Assembly: GCF_002993885.1 (NCBI RefSeq)
Contig: NZ_CM009578.1
Coordinates: 3,184,009-3,248,008, forward strand
Source of the DNA: Sphingopyxis lindanitolerans
GTDB taxonomy: Bacteria; Pseudomonadota; Alphaproteobacteria; Sphingomonadales; Sphingomonadaceae
DNA length: 64,000 nt
Reading direction: 5' to 3'
The notes under the pieces were generated by a model, which was not told the DNA's origin, searched no databases, and worked only from the letters and a program-made list of their open reading frames with translations. Every line of letters begins with the position of its first letter. Within the stretch, counting starts at the first letter, position 1. The position numbers and the translations under genes were made by a program. Below, one piece after another: positions 42,793 through 52,377 of the stretch.

Positions 42793-43515
42793 ATGTTCGG
42801 CACCTATCATTGGATCGCGCTTTCGATGTTCGCCTTTTTCGCAGGCATCGACCTGTTGTTCCGGGCGCGGAATTTTCCCGACGTGCCGCTGTGGCGGACG
42901 CGGGGCATCGTCTTCACCTTGCTCTATTTTGGGGTGACGACCTGGTCGCCGCTGCTCTGGGATGATCTGCTCGGACAATATCAACTCGTCGACGGATCGG
43001 TCTGGCCTTTCTGGGCGCAACTCGTCGTCGGCTTCCTCGTCTATGAATTTCTGATCTATGCGTGGCACCGCACGATGCACAATGTCCAGCCGATCTGGCG
43101 CTGGTTGCACCAGATGCATCACAGCGCCGAGCGCGTCGACATCTGGGGCGCCTTCTATTTCCATCCGTTCGACATGATCGGCTGGGCGCTGGTCGGCAGC
43201 GCGGCGCTCGTGCTGGGGATCGGCCTGACCGCCGAGGCGGCGCTGATCGTGTCGGTCGCGGCGACCTTTTGCGCGATCTTCCAGCACAGCAACCTTCGCA
43301 CCCCGCGCTGGCTCGGCTATGTCATCACCCGGCCCGAAAGCCACGCCGTCCATCACGAGCGCGGGCTCCACGCCTATAATTATGGCGACATCCCGATCTT
43401 CGACATCCTGTTCGGCACGTTTCGCAATCCGCGCGAATGGCACGGCGAGGCCGGCTTTTTCGACGGCTCTTCGCGGCAACTGGGCAAGATGCTGGCGGGA
43501 CGGGAAATCGCCTGA
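42793..43515 (+). CDS. Sterol desaturase / fatty acid hydroxylase family protein
   Basis: 240 aa integral membrane di-iron enzyme with about four TM segments. The histidine cluster is complete: HRTMH (HX3H, about 88-92), HQMHH (HX2HH, about 103-107), then HSNL and HAVHHE (HX2HH, about 190-195). In sphingomonads such proteins hydroxylate fatty acids, carotenoids or sphingolipid chains. Regulation by the divergent TetR is likely. The substrate cannot be deduced. Confidence 0.88.
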   Translation: MFGTYHWIALSMFAFFAGIDLLFRARNFPDVPLWRTRGIVFTLLYFGVTTWSPLLWDDLLGQYQLVDGSVWPFWAQLVVGFLVYEFLIYAWHRTMHNVQPIWRWLHQMHHSAERVDIWGAFYFHPFDMIGWALVGSAALVLGIGLTAEAALIVSVAATFCAIFQHSNLRTPRWLGYVITRPESHAVHHERGLHAYNYGDIPIFDILFGTFRNPREWHGEAGFFDGSSRQLGKMLAGREIA

Positions 43516-43519
43516 GGTG

Positions 43520-43687
43520 CTATTGGGGCGCTTGTTCGGCGCGCTTCAGTTTGCGCGCCTTCTGTTCGTGCCGGACCGCGGCCTCGCGCAGGCGGCGCGC
43601 GAGGAAGGGGTCTTCGGTCGCGTTCGCCTTGAGCCGCGCGACGCGCGCGAGCTGTTCAAAATATACGGAGTCGCGAATCTGGTCCAT
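43520..43687 (-). CDS. Small charged helical protein, 55 aa, unknown
   Basis: Minus-strand frame from ATG 43687 to TAG 43520, 55 aa. It begins MDQIRDSVYFEQLARVARL and is rich in Ala, Arg, Lys and Glu, predicting one long amphipathic helix. Third codon positions are strongly G/C throughout, while overlapping frames are less so. There is no clear ribosome site. It is convergent with the hydroxylase gene, 4 bp apart. No family recognised. Confidence 0.5.
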   Translation of the reverse strand: MDQIRDSVYFEQLARVARLKANATEDPFLARRLREAAVRHEQKARKLKRAEQAPQ

Positions 43688-43815
43688 CCGGGGACAGATA
43701 TCACGGGGGCGTCACAAAAGGCCTAACGCCGTTGCGCGGCTTTTCCCGTTTCGGGGCAAGATGTCACGGGTCGCGCCGGGAGGAGGGAGGTCCGCCATCG
43801 CCGCGATCGCATGCT

Positions 43816-43875
43816 TGATCGAAAATTCCGATCAAAGCGGAAGATATTTTCGCTTATCTAATAGAAACATAAGCG
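43816..43875 (+). promoter_or_regulatory. Two dyads upstream of ahpC (OxyR/LysR-type candidates)
   Basis: TGATCG-N7-CGATCA (43816-43834) and CGCTTAT-N11-ATAAGCG (43851-43875) are both perfect inverted repeats 40-100 bp before ahpC. The second has the T-N11-A geometry of LysR-type sites and contains ATAG. OxyR control of ahpC is well known in bacteria, but no oxyR gene is in the window. Confidence 0.5.
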
Positions 43876-43913
43876 GCTAGGGGAGGGCTCCACCAACCAA
43901 GGAGCTCTCCCGA

Positions 43914-44477
43914 ATGTCCGTTTTGAACACGACCCTCAAGCCTTTCAACGCCACCGCCTACAAGGATGGCAAGTTCGTCGATCTCAGCGACGCCGACGTG
44001 AAGGGCAAGTGGGCGGTCTTTTTCTTCTACCCCGCCGATTTCACCTTCGTGTGCCCGACCGAACTCGAAGATCTCGCCGACATCTATCCGACGCTTCAGA
44101 AGATGGGCGTCGAGGTGTATTCGGTGTCGACCGACACGCATTTCTGCCACAAGGCGTGGCACGACACCTCGCCGGCGATCGGCAAGATCAACTATTATAT
44201 GGTCGGCGACCAGAACCACGCGCTGTCGAACAATTTCGAAGTGCTGCGCGAAGGCGTCGGCCTGGCCGACCGCGGCACCTTCGTCCTCGACCCGCAGGGT
44301 GAGATCCAGCTCCTCGAAATCACCCCCGAGGGCGTGGGCCGCAACGCCGCCGAACTGCTGCGCAAGATCAAGGCGCTGCAATATTGGGTCAGCCATCCGG
44401 GCGAAGTCTGCCCCGCGAAGTGGGAAGAAGGCGCCGAAACGCTCGCCCCCTCGCTCGACCTCGTCGGCAAGATCTAA
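43914..44477 (+). CDS. ahpC: Alkyl hydroperoxide reductase subunit C (2-Cys peroxiredoxin)
   Basis: 187 aa. The peroxidatic cysteine is in FTFVCPTELEDL (C47) and the resolving cysteine in GEVCPAKW (about 166). It reduces H2O2 and organic peroxides and is re-reduced by AhpF. The AAGGAG region precedes ATG 43914. Two perfect dyads lie in the promoter region. ahpF follows 136 bp downstream, separated by a palindromic repeat. Confidence 0.97.
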   Translation: MSVLNTTLKPFNATAYKDGKFVDLSDADVKGKWAVFFFYPADFTFVCPTELEDLADIYPTLQKMGVEVYSVSTDTHFCHKAWHDTSPAIGKINYYMVGDQNHALSNNFEVLREGVGLADRGTFVLDPQGEIQLLEITPEGVGRNAAELLRKIKALQYWVSHPGEVCPAKWEEGAETLAPSLDLVGKI

Positions 44478-44492
44478 ATAACGAACGATGCC

Positions 44493-44583
44493 GTGTGTCC
44501 CCGTGAAAGCGGGGACCCATCACCGGATGGTTCAAAATAGCACCCACCGGAGATGGGCCTCTGCCTTCGCAGGGGCACACGGA
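44493..44583. repeat. Palindromic repeat inside the ahpC-ahpF unit
   Basis: Arms GTGTCCCCGTGAAAGCGGGG and a near reverse complement ending GCAGGGGCACACGG surround GGTTCAAAAT, as in the copy at 26069. It fills most of the ahpC-ahpF gap and could adjust the relative expression of the two genes. Confidence 0.8.
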
Positions 44584-44613
44584 TATGTTCAGAATCATAC
44601 AGGAACTCTCCCC

Positions 44614-46197
44614 ATGCTCGACGCCAATCTGAAGCAGCAGCTTGCTGCCTATCTCGCGAATATTCGCGAACCGATCGAACTCCTCTCGTCGCTCGACGAC
44701 AGCGCGAAGTCGGCCGAGCTGGCGGACCTCCTCGACGAAATCGCCGCGCTGTCGGACAAGGTCGCCGTGTCGCGCACCGACGACGACGCCCGCCGCCCGA
44801 GCTTCACGATCCGCCGGGCCAGCGACCCACAAATCGCGGTGCGCTTTGCCGGCATCCCGCTCGGCCATGAATTCACTTCGCTCGTCCTCGCGCTGTTGCA
44901 GGTCGGGGGGCATCCTCCCAAGACCGCGCCCGAGGTGATCGAGCAGATCGCCGCGCTCGACGGCGACTATCATTTTGAAACCTATTTCTCGCTGTCGTGT
45001 CAGAATTGCCCCGACATCGTGCAGGCGCTGAACCTGATGAGCGTGATCAATCCGCGCATCACCCACACCGCGATCGATGGCGGACTGTTCCAGGCCGAGG
45101 TCGAGGCGCGCCAGGTGATGGCGGTGCCGACGATCTTTTTGAATGGCGAGACGTTCGGCCAGGGCCGGATGGAGCTTGAACAGATTCTGGCTCGGCTCGA
45201 CACTGGTGCCGAAGCCAAGGCGGCCAAAAAAATGGCGGCGAAGGACGCCTTTGACGTGCTCGTCGTCGGTGGCGGCCCCGCGGGCGCCGCGGCCGCGATT
45301 TACGCTGCGCGCAAGGGCATCCGCACCGGCATCGCCGCCGAGCGCTTCGGCGGGCAGGTGCTCGACACGATGACGATCGAGAATTTCATCTCGGTCCAGC
45401 ATACCGAAGGCCCGAAACTCGTCGCGCAGCTCGAGAGCCATGTGAAGGATTATGACGTCGACATCATGAACCTCCAGCGCGCCGAAAAGCTGATCCCGGC
45501 GACGCGCGAAGGCGGTCTGCACGAGGTCCGCCTCGCGAACGGCGCGTCGCTGAAGGCGCGCACCGTGATCCTGTCGACCGGCGCGCGCTGGCGCCAGCTT
45601 GGCGTGCCGGGCGAGGATCAATATCGCAACAAGGGCGTGGCGTACTGCCCGCACTGCGACGGCCCGCTCTACAAGGGCAAGCGCGTCGCGGTGATCGGCG
45701 GCGGCAATTCGGGCGTCGAGGCGGCGATCGATCTTGCCGGGCTGGTCGCGCATGTGACCTTGATCGAATATGACAGCGAACTTCGCGCCGACGCGGTGCT
45801 CCAGCGCAAGCTCGCGAGCCTGCCGAACGTCCGGATCATCACCTCGGCGCTGACCACCGAGGTGCTCGGCGACGGCGCCAAGGTGACGGGGCTTGCCTAC
45901 AAGGATCGCAACAAGGACGAACCGCACCAGGTCGAACTCGAAGGCGTGTTCGTCCAGATCGGTCTCGTCCCCAACACCGAATGGCTGAAGGACAGCGTCA
46001 CCCTGTCGCGCCATGGCGAGATCGAGGTCGATCATCGCGGCGAGACGAGCCAGAAGGGCATCTTCGCCGCGGGCGACTGCACCACCGTCCCCTATAAGCA
46101 GATCGTGATCGCGATGGGCGAAGGGTCGAAGGCGGCGTTGTCGGCGTTCGACTATATGATCCGTTTGCCAGCGGAAGCAGAAGCCGAAGCGGCATAG
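44614..46197 (+). CDS. ahpF: Alkyl hydroperoxide reductase subunit F
   Basis: A 527-aa flavoprotein that transfers electrons from NADH to AhpC. The N-terminal tandem thioredoxin-like domain has SCQNCPD (about 128-134). The FAD domain starts [20 protein letters not shown], the second redox pair is YCPHCDG (about 345-351) and the NAD domain has [19 protein letters not shown] before ATG 44614 supports the start. The order ahpC-ahpF is standard, but the intergenic repeat is not. Confidence 0.96.
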   Translation: MLDANLKQQLAAYLANIREPIELLSSLDDSAKSAELADLLDEIAALSDKVAVSRTDDDARRPSFTIRRASDPQIAVRFAGIPLGHEFTSLVLALLQVGGHPPKTAPEVIEQIAALDGDYHFETYFSLSCQNCPDIVQALNLMSVINPRITHTAIDGGLFQAEVEARQVMAVPTIFLNGETFGQGRMELEQILARLDTGAEAKAAKKMAAKDAFDVLVVGGGPAGAAAAIYAARKGIRTGIAAERFGGQVLDTMTIENFISVQHTEGPKLVAQLESHVKDYDVDIMNLQRAEKLIPATREGGLHEVRLANGASLKARTVILSTGARWRQLGVPGEDQYRNKGVAYCPHCDGPLYKGKRVAVIGGGNSGVEAAIDLAGLVAHVTLIEYDSELRADAVLQRKLASLPNVRIITSALTTEVLGDGAKVTGLAYKDRNKDEPHQVELEGVFVQIGLVPNTEWLKDSVTLSRHGEIEVDHRGETSQKGIFAAGDCTTVPYKQIVIAMGEGSKAALSAFDYMIRLPAEAEAEAA

Positions 46198-46213
46198 AAC
46201 CGTGCATTTTAGG

Positions 46214-46302
46214 GTGTGTCCCCGCGAAGGCGGGGACCCATCTTCCGCCGGTGCGAATCGGCGCAGTCCGGTGATGGGCTCCCGCCTTCGCGGGAGCACG
46301 CG
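46214..46302. repeat. Palindromic intergenic repeat (GTGTCCCCGCGAAGGCGGGG type)
   Basis: Third copy of the family in the window. It lies in the 108-bp gap between the convergent ahpF and glpD genes, where its hairpin could act as a bidirectional terminator. Confidence 0.78.
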
Positions 46303-46305
46303 AGA

Positions 46306-47823
46306 TTATTCCGCCGTAGGCCGTGCCACGACCGCATCGAGGCAGGTCTGTAATCGCTCGACCTCCGCCTCCGTGAACAACAGGCCCAGCTTGCTGCGCC
46401 GCCACAGAACATCCTCGACATCGCGCGCCCATTCGCGCGTCACCATCCAGCGCAGTTCGGCCGCGCTCAGCCCGTGGGCGATTTCGCCGCCGAGCGCGTC
46501 CCAATCCTCGGCATCGCCCAGCCAGCGGCGCGCGTCGGTGCCATAGGCCTTGACGATGCGGTCGACCGTCGCGGCGGTCAGAAAGGGATAATCGAGCTTG
46601 TAGCCGGCCTTGAGCGCCGCGGCGCCCTGCGCCGGAAAGTCGCCGCCGGGCAGCGGCGCCGTCGCGGTCCAGCGCCGGACCGACACCGCTTCCAGATGAT
46701 CCGACAGCGCGTCGACCGCATGTTCGGCGACGTGGCGATAGCTGGTGATCTTGCCGCCATAGATGGTGAGCAGCGGCGCGCCTTCCTCCAGGTCGACGTC
46801 GATCCGGTAACCGCGCGTCGCCGATTCGGGGCGGCCGGACCCATCCTCGACCAACGGCCGCACCCCCGAATAGGTCCAGACGACATCGGCGGGGGTGACC
46901 GGCGCGCGGAAATATTCGCTCGCCCCTTCGCAAAGATAGGCGATTTCCTCGGCGCTGGCGTGGACATGGTCGAGCGGCCCGTCATGATCCTGGTCGGTCG
47001 TGCCGATCAGCGTGAACTCGCGCTCATAGGGGATGGCAAAGAAGATGCGTTCGTCGGGAAGCTGGAAGAAATAGGCATAGGGGTGTTCGAACTTCCTGCG
47101 CACGACGATGTGCGAGCCGCGCACGAGCCGCATCTGGTGGTCGGGCGGGGCGGCGGCGCGGGCGAGCAGGTCGAGCACCGCCGGTCCCGCCGCGTTGACG
47201 AGGCTGCGGCCGGTGAAGCGATAGCTGTGGCCGCGATCGCCCGACGCCTCGACCACCCACAGCCCGTTTTCGACGCGCATCAGATCGGCGCGGGTGTGCG
47301 TCTTGATCCGCGCGCCGCGGTCGGCGGCATCGCGCGCGTTGAGCAGCACGAGCCGCGCATCGTCGACCCAGCCGTCCGAATATTCGAAGCCCTTCACATA
47401 TTGGGGCTGGAGGGGGGCGCCGGCTTCATGGCGTTGCAAATCGATCGAGCGCGTCGCGGGCAGCTTTTTCCGCCCGCCGATATGATCATAAAGGAGCAGG
47501 CCGAGCCGCAGCAGCCAGCGCGGGCGGAGCCCGGTGCGATAGGGCAGGACGAAGCGCAGCGGCCAGATGATGTGCGGCGCGATCCCCCACAATATCTCGC
47601 GTTCCTTCAGCGCCTCGCGCACCAGGGCGAATTCATAATGTTCGAGATAGCGCAGCCCGCCGTGGATCAGCTTGGTCGACGCCGACGAGGTGCCGCGCGC
47701 AAGGTCGCCCGCCTCGATCAGCAGCACCCGCGCCCCGCGCCCCGCGGCGTCGCGCGCGACGCCCGCGCCGTTCACGCCGCCGCCGACCACGATGACGTCA
47801 TAGGGGGCGGCGGGTTCGGTCAT
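46306..47823 (-). CDS. glpD: Glycerol-3-phosphate dehydrogenase (FAD, respiratory)
   Basis: Oxidises sn-glycerol-3-phosphate to dihydroxyacetone phosphate at the inner membrane and passes electrons to quinone. 505 aa. The FAD motif is VVGGGVNGAGVARDAAGRG at the N-terminus; STKLIHGGLRYLEHYEFALV and GGKITSYRHVAEHAVD are typical. The start is ATG 47823. No glpF, glpK or glpR is adjacent. It matters here because the lipid-turnover genes at 52-62 kb release glycerol and use glycerol-3-phosphate (gpsA). Confidence 0.95.
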   Translation of the reverse strand: MTEPAAPYDVIVVGGGVNGAGVARDAAGRGARVLLIEAGDLARGTSSASTKLIHGGLRYLEHYEFALVREALKEREILWGIAPHIIWPLRFVLPYRTGLRPRWLLRLGLLLYDHIGGRKKLPATRSIDLQRHEAGAPLQPQYVKGFEYSDGWVDDARLVLLNARDAADRGARIKTHTRADLMRVENGLWVVEASGDRGHSYRFTGRSLVNAAGPAVLDLLARAAAPPDHQMRLVRGSHIVVRRKFEHPYAYFFQLPDERIFFAIPYEREFTLIGTTDQDHDGPLDHVHASAEEIAYLCEGASEYFRAPVTPADVVWTYSGVRPLVEDGSGRPESATRGYRIDVDLEEGAPLLTIYGGKITSYRHVAEHAVDALSDHLEAVSVRRWTATAPLPGGDFPAQGAAALKAGYKLDYPFLTAATVDRIVKAYGTDARRWLGDAEDWDALGGEIAHGLSAAELRWMVTREWARDVEDVLWRRSKLGLLFTEAEVERLQTCLDAVVARPTAE

Positions 47824-47870
47824 CGGTGGGGTCTTAGTGGCGTTCGTCGGGCATTTCCATAGTCCCCGGC

Positions 47871-47979
47871 TTGTGCCCCTGCGAAGGCAGGGGCCCATCT
47901 CCCGCGATTACGGAATGACGCCGCGGGCCGGAAAGGGCGATAGGACCGGTGATGGGCCCCTGCCTTCGCAGGGGCACGA
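47871..47979. repeat. Palindromic intergenic repeat (GTGCCCCTGCGAAGGCAGGG type)
   Basis: Arms GTGCCCCTGCGAAGGCAGGG and CCCTGCCTTCGCAGGGGCAC are perfect reverse complements, about 70 bp apart. A diverged member of the family at 26069, it lies in the glpD/zwf divergent gap, close to both promoters. Confidence 0.8.
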
Positions 47980-48069
47980 ACGAAGAGAGGCTTGCCAGCC
48001 TACGTATGCCGCGTTGCATTCGGGCCATGCATCCTCCACCTAAGCTCGCGGATATCCAAGGGGATTGAA

Positions 48070-49539
48070 GTGAGCGTGAGCGTGAGAGTCGAAACCCTGA
48101 TCCTGTTCGGCGCAACGGGCGACCTTGCGCAGCGCATGCTGTTTCCCTCGCTCTATAACCTCCACGTCGACGGGCTGCTCGCCGAGGCGCTGACGATCGT
48201 CGCCTCGGGGCGCTCGAAGATGGACCGCGCGGGCTGTCACGCGCTGGTGCGCGCGGCGCTGGCCGATCATCTTTCCGCCGATCGGCTCGACGAGGCGCAG
48301 ATCGCGGGCTTTCTGGATCGCATCGACTATTGCCCGGTCGATGCCGGCGCGGGCACCGGCTATGACGACCTCGCCGCATTGCTCGGCGACCGGCTCGGGC
48401 GGCCGCTCGGCGCCTATCTGTCGACCCCGCCGTCGATGTTCGGTCCGATCGCGGAGGGGCTTGCGGGCGCGGGCATCGCCTGCGCCGAATGCCGCATCGC
48501 GATGGAAAAGCCGATCGGTCACGACCTCGCTTCGTCGCGCGCCGTCAACGAGCAGGTCGGCCGCGCCTTCGCCGAGGATCATATCTTTCGCATCGACCAT
48601 TATCTCGGCAAGGAAACGGTCCAGAACCTCCTCGCGCTGCGCTTTGCCAACATGCTGTTCGAGCCTTTGTGGAACGCGCAGGCGATCGACCATGTCCAGA
48701 TCACCGTCGCCGAGACGGTCGGCCTTGAGGGTCGCGTCTCCTATTATGACGGGGTCGGCGCGCTCAAGGACATGGTGCAGAACCATATGCTCCAATTGCT
48801 CGCGATCATCGCGATGGAGCCGCCCGCCAGCGTCTCGTCGACCGCGGTGCGCGACGAGAAGGTCAAGCTGCTCCGCAGCTTGCGCAAGATGAGCGCCGCC
48901 GACGTCAAGGCGCACAGCGTCAAGGGCCAATATAGCAGCGGCGCGGTGAACGGCGGCGCGGTCGCGGGCTATGCCGACGAGCTTGGTCATCCGTCGAACA
49001 CCGAAACCTTCGTCGCGATCAAGGCCTATATCGACAATTGGCGCTGGAAGGGCGTGCCCTTCTATTTGCGCACCGGCAAGCGGATGCCGCAGCGCAAGTC
49101 GGAGGTGCTGATCCAGTTCAAGCCGGTGCCGCACAATATCTTCGCGCGCGGCGGCGCGGGCAAGCTCGATGCCAATATGATGATCATCAATCTGCAGCCC
49201 GAGGAGAATATCCGGGTCAAGGTGATGGCGAAGCAGCCGGGGCTCGACCGCGACGGCGTCAAGCTGAAAGAGGTCACGCTCGACGTCTCGCTCTCGCACA
49301 GCTTCGCGGGCGAGCGGCGGCGGATCGCCTATGAACGCCTGCTGCTCGATTTCATCGAGGGCGAGCAGACTTTGTTCGTGCGCCGCGACGAGGTCGAGGC
49401 GCAGTGGCAATGGATCGATTCGATCCTCGGCGCCTGGGCCGAGATCGACCTGGCGCCGCAGAGCTACACCGCCGGAAGCTGGGGCCCGTCGAGCGCGATC
49501 GCGCTGATCGAGCGCGACGGAGCGAGCTGGCATGATTGA
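48070..49539 (+). CDS. zwf: Glucose-6-phosphate 1-dehydrogenase
   Basis: First step of the Entner-Doudoroff and pentose-phosphate pathways. 489 aa. The nucleotide motif is LFGATGDLAQRM and the substrate motif FRIDHYLGKETVQN. The start is GTG 48070 (AAGGGG just upstream); GTG 48076 and 48082 are alternatives in the VSVSVRV stretch. edd and eda follow on the same strand, with palindromic repeats in each gap. pgl and glk, often in this operon in sphingomonads, are absent here. Confidence 0.96.
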   Translation: MSVSVRVETLILFGATGDLAQRMLFPSLYNLHVDGLLAEALTIVASGRSKMDRAGCHALVRAALADHLSADRLDEAQIAGFLDRIDYCPVDAGAGTGYDDLAALLGDRLGRPLGAYLSTPPSMFGPIAEGLAGAGIACAECRIAMEKPIGHDLASSRAVNEQVGRAFAEDHIFRIDHYLGKETVQNLLALRFANMLFEPLWNAQAIDHVQITVAETVGLEGRVSYYDGVGALKDMVQNHMLQLLAIIAMEPPASVSSTAVRDEKVKLLRSLRKMSAADVKAHSVKGQYSSGAVNGGAVAGYADELGHPSNTETFVAIKAYIDNWRWKGVPFYLRTGKRMPQRKSEVLIQFKPVPHNIFARGGAGKLDANMMIINLQPEENIRVKVMAKQPGLDRDGVKLKEVTLDVSLSHSFAGERRRIAYERLLLDFIEGEQTLFVRRDEVEAQWQWIDSILGAWAEIDLAPQSYTAGSWGPSSAIALIERDGASWHD

Positions 49540-49563
49540 GTTTGCCATCACGCCCAGAAACTC

Positions 49564-49648
49564 CGTTCGCCCTGAGCTTGTCGAAGGGCAGTCCTTTCTT
49601 TGGGCATCGCAAGGAAGAACGGTCCTTCGGCAAGCTCAGGACAAACGG
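49564..49648. repeat. Palindromic repeat (CGTTCGCCCTGAGCTTGTCG type)
   Basis: CGTTCGCCCTGAGCTTGTCG and a near reverse complement CTTCGGCAAGCTCAGGACAAAC bracket about 40 bp between zwf and edd. A close relative lies at 59636. Confidence 0.8.
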
Positions 49649-49657
49649 TTTTGAAGT

Positions 49658-51499
49658 ATGACTGACCTCCACCCCACCATCGCCGCGGTCACCGATCGCA
49701 TCGTCGCCCGCAGCGCGCCGCGCCGCGCCGCCTATCTGGGCCTGATGCAGCGCCAGCGCGACGCCGGCACCAATCGCGGCAACCTCTCGTGCGGCAACCT
49801 TGCGCACGGCTTTGCCGCATCCGGGGACGACAAGCCCGCGATCCGCTCGGGCGCCGAAATGAACATCGGCATCGTCACCGCCTACAACGACATGCTGTCG
49901 GCGCACCAACCCTATGGCCGCTACCCCGAACAGATCAAATTGTTCGCGCGCGAGGCCGGGGCGACCGCGCAGGTCGCGGGCGGGGTTCCCGCGATGTGCG
50001 ACGGGGTGACGCAGGGGCAGGCGGGGATGGACCTGTCGCTGTTCAGCCGCGACACCATCGCGCAGGGCACCGCGATCGCGCTCAGCCATGCGATGTTCGA
50101 GGGCGCGGCCTTGCTCGGCATTTGCGACAAGATCGTCCCCGGCCTGCTGATCGGCGCGCTGCGTTTCGGCCATCTGCCGACGATCCTGATCCCCGCCGGG
50201 CCGATGCCCTCGGGGCTCGCCAACAAGGAAAAGCAGCGCGTCCGCCAGCTCTATGCCGAGGGCAAGGCGACCCGCGACGAACTGCTCGAGGCCGAGGCGG
50301 CGAGCTATCACAGCGCGGGCACCTGCACCTTCTATGGCACCGCGAACTCGAACCAGATGATGATGGAAGTGATGGGGCTCCACATCCCCGGCAGCGCCTT
50401 CGTCAATCCGGGCACCAAGCTGCGGCAGGAACTGACCCGCGCCGCGACGCACCGGCTGACCGCGATCGGCTGGGACGGCGACGATTACCGTCCGCTGGCA
50501 CGCTGCATCGACGAAAAGGCGATCGTCAACGCCTGCGTCGGCCTGCTCGCGACGGGCGGCTCGACCAATCATGCGATCCATTTGCCGGCGATCGCGCGCG
50601 CCGCCGGGATCATCATCGACTGGCAGGATTTCGATGAACTCAGCCATGCGGTGCCGCTGCTCGCGCGCGTCTATCCGAACGGTGCGGGCGATGTGAACCA
50701 TTTTCACGCCGCGGGCGGGATCGGCTTCGTCGTGCGCGAGTTGCTCGGCGCCGGGCTTTTGCATGGCGATATTCTCACCGTCGGCGGGACGATGGCCGAC
50801 TATGCCGCCGAGCCCGTGCTGGTGAACGACGAACTCCACTGGCAGGCCGCGCCCGCCGCAAGCCGCGACGAGGCGATGCTGCGCCCGGTCGCCGCGCCTT
50901 TCTCGCCCGATGGCGGGATGCGGCTGCTCGCCGGCAATCTCGGCCGCGCGATCATCAAGACGAGCGCGGTCGCCGAGGATCGCTGGACGATCGAGGCGCC
51001 GTGCCGGATTTTCGACGACCAGAATCAGGTGCTGACCGCCTTCAAGGCGGGCGAACTCGATCGCGATGCCGTCGTCGTCGTCCGCTTTCAGGGCCCGCGC
51101 GCCAACGGCATGCCCGAACTCCACAAGCTGACCCCGGCCTTGGGCGTGTTGCAGGATCGCGGTTTTCGCGTCGCGCTGCTCACCGACGGCCGCATGTCGG
51201 GGGCGAGCGGCAAGGTGCCCGCGGTGATCCATCTGTCGCCCGAGGCGCTGCCCGGCATCGACGGCGTCAGCGGCCCGCTCGCCTATCTGCGCGACGGCGA
51301 TCTGGTGCGCATCTGCGCCGCGAAGGGCGAGGTGATCGCGCTGGTCGAGGACGCCATATGGGCCGCACGTTCGCCCGCCGCGCCGCCGCCTCCCGCGCTC
51401 GGCGTCGGCCGCGAGTTGTTCGCGCTGTTCCGTATCCACGCCGATGAGGCGGAGAAAGGCGGCTCGGCGATGCTGGCGGCGATGGAGACGATCATTTAA
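49658..51499 (+). CDS. edd: 6-phosphogluconate dehydratase
   Basis: Converts 6-phosphogluconate to KDPG, the Entner-Doudoroff committing step. 613 aa, IlvD/Edd family with an iron-sulfur cluster. Cluster cysteines fit [20 protein letters not shown] and [30 protein letters not shown] and [27 protein letters not shown] (quoted in parts) are typical Edd segments. Followed by eda after a repeat. Confidence 0.96.
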   Translation: MTDLHPTIAAVTDRIVARSAPRRAAYLGLMQRQRDAGTNRGNLSCGNLAHGFAASGDDKPAIRSGAEMNIGIVTAYNDMLSAHQPYGRYPEQIKLFAREAGATAQVAGGVPAMCDGVTQGQAGMDLSLFSRDTIAQGTAIALSHAMFEGAALLGICDKIVPGLLIGALRFGHLPTILIPAGPMPSGLANKEKQRVRQLYAEGKATRDELLEAEAASYHSAGTCTFYGTANSNQMMMEVMGLHIPGSAFVNPGTKLRQELTRAATHRLTAIGWDGDDYRPLARCIDEKAIVNACVGLLATGGSTNHAIHLPAIARAAGIIIDWQDFDELSHAVPLLARVYPNGAGDVNHFHAAGGIGFVVRELLGAGLLHGDILTVGGTMADYAAEPVLVNDELHWQAAPAASRDEAMLRPVAAPFSPDGGMRLLAGNLGRAIIKTSAVAEDRWTIEAPCRIFDDQNQVLTAFKAGELDRDAVVVVRFQGPRANGMPELHKLTPALGVLQDRGFRVALLTDGRMSGASGKVPAVIHLSPEALPGIDGVSGPLAYLRDGDLVRICAAKGEVIALVEDAIWAARSPAAPPPPALGVGRELFALFRIHADEAEKGGSAMLAAMETII

Positions 51500-51502
51500 C
51501 TC

Positions 51503-51580
51503 CGTCATCCCGGCGAAAGCCGGGATCTCGACGGTGCAACATGACGCAAGGCAGAGATCCCGGCCTTCGCCGGGATGACG
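51503..51580. repeat. Palindromic repeat (CGTCATCCCGGCG type)
   Basis: CGTCATCCCGGCGAAAGCCGG on the left, mirrored by CCCGGCCTTCGCCGGGATGACG on the right, about 35 bp apart. It sits between edd and eda, ending 17 bp before the eda start codon, close to its ribosome site. Confidence 0.82.
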
Positions 51581-51597
51581 ATGAAAGAAATGCAGCC

Positions 51598-52215
51598 ATG
51601 AGCCAATCCATTGACCAGATCATGGCGCTCGCCCCCGTCATCCCGGTGATCGTCATCGACCGTGTCGAGGACGCGGTGCCGATGGCCGAAGCGCTCGTCG
51701 CGGGCGGCTTGCCGGTGCTCGAAGTGACGCTGCGCACTCCCGCCGCGCTCGACGCGCTGACCGCGATGAAATCGGTCAAGGGCGCGATCGTCGGCGCGGG
51801 GACCGTGCTCGATCCCGCGATGCTCAGCGGCGCGATCCATGCGGGCGCCGAATTCATCGTCTCGCCCGGCCTCACCGACAATCTGGGCAAGGCCGCGACC
51901 CAGAGCGGCATTCCCTTCCTCCCCGGCATCGCCAATGCCGGCGACATCATGCGCGGCATGGACCTTGGCCTGTCGCGCTTCAAATTCTTCCCCGCGGCGA
52001 CAAGCGGCGGCATCCCGGCGCTCAAGGCGCTGGCGGGCCCGTTCGGACAGGCGCGCTTCTGCCCGACCGGCGGGATCAGCGCCGCGACCGCCCCCGATTG
52101 GCTCGCGCTCGATGCGGTGCTGTGCGTCGGGGGGAGTTGGGTGGTGCCGTCCGGGCCGCTCGACCCGGCGCGGATCGAGGCTCTGGCAAGGGAAGCGGCG
52201 GCGCTCAAGCTCTAA
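51598..52215 (+). CDS. eda: KDPG aldolase (2-dehydro-3-deoxyphosphogluconate aldolase)
   Basis: Cleaves KDPG to pyruvate and glyceraldehyde-3-phosphate. 205 aa TIM barrel. The active-site Glu is in VLEVTLRTPAAL (about 46), the Schiff-base Lys in RFKFFPAATSGG (about 130), and the phosphate loop in CPTGGISAATAPDWL. I take ATG 51598, not an upstream ATG at 51541, which lies inside the palindromic repeat. It completes zwf-edd-eda. Confidence 0.96.
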   Translation: MSQSIDQIMALAPVIPVIVIDRVEDAVPMAEALVAGGLPVLEVTLRTPAALDALTAMKSVKGAIVGAGTVLDPAMLSGAIHAGAEFIVSPGLTDNLGKAATQSGIPFLPGIANAGDIMRGMDLGLSRFKFFPAATSGGIPALKALAGPFGQARFCPTGGISAATAPDWLALDAVLCVGGSWVVPSGPLDPARIEALAREAAALKL

Positions 52216-52217
52216 AC

Positions 52218-52295
52218 CGTCATCCCGGCGAAGGCCGGGATCTCGACCAAGCGAAATGACGCGCCGTTGAGATTCCGGCCTTCGCCGGAATGACG
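52218..52295. repeat. Palindromic repeat (CGTCATCCCGGCG type)
   Basis: Second copy flanking eda, with arms CGTCATCCCGGCGAAGGCCGG and CCGGCCTTCGCCGGAATGACG, beginning 2 bp after the eda stop. It may serve as a terminator or mRNA-end stabiliser. Confidence 0.8.
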
Positions 52296-52377
52296 AAGGG
52301 GGCGCATTGATTAACCCCATCTTACCTGTCATCGTGCAGCGATAAGGCGGCAACAAGCCGCTGGTGGGGAGAGGCGC

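Noticed and set aside
49352..51508. A 718-codon minus-strand open frame
   Set aside because: Antisense shadow of edd and the zwf end; no recognisable motifs.
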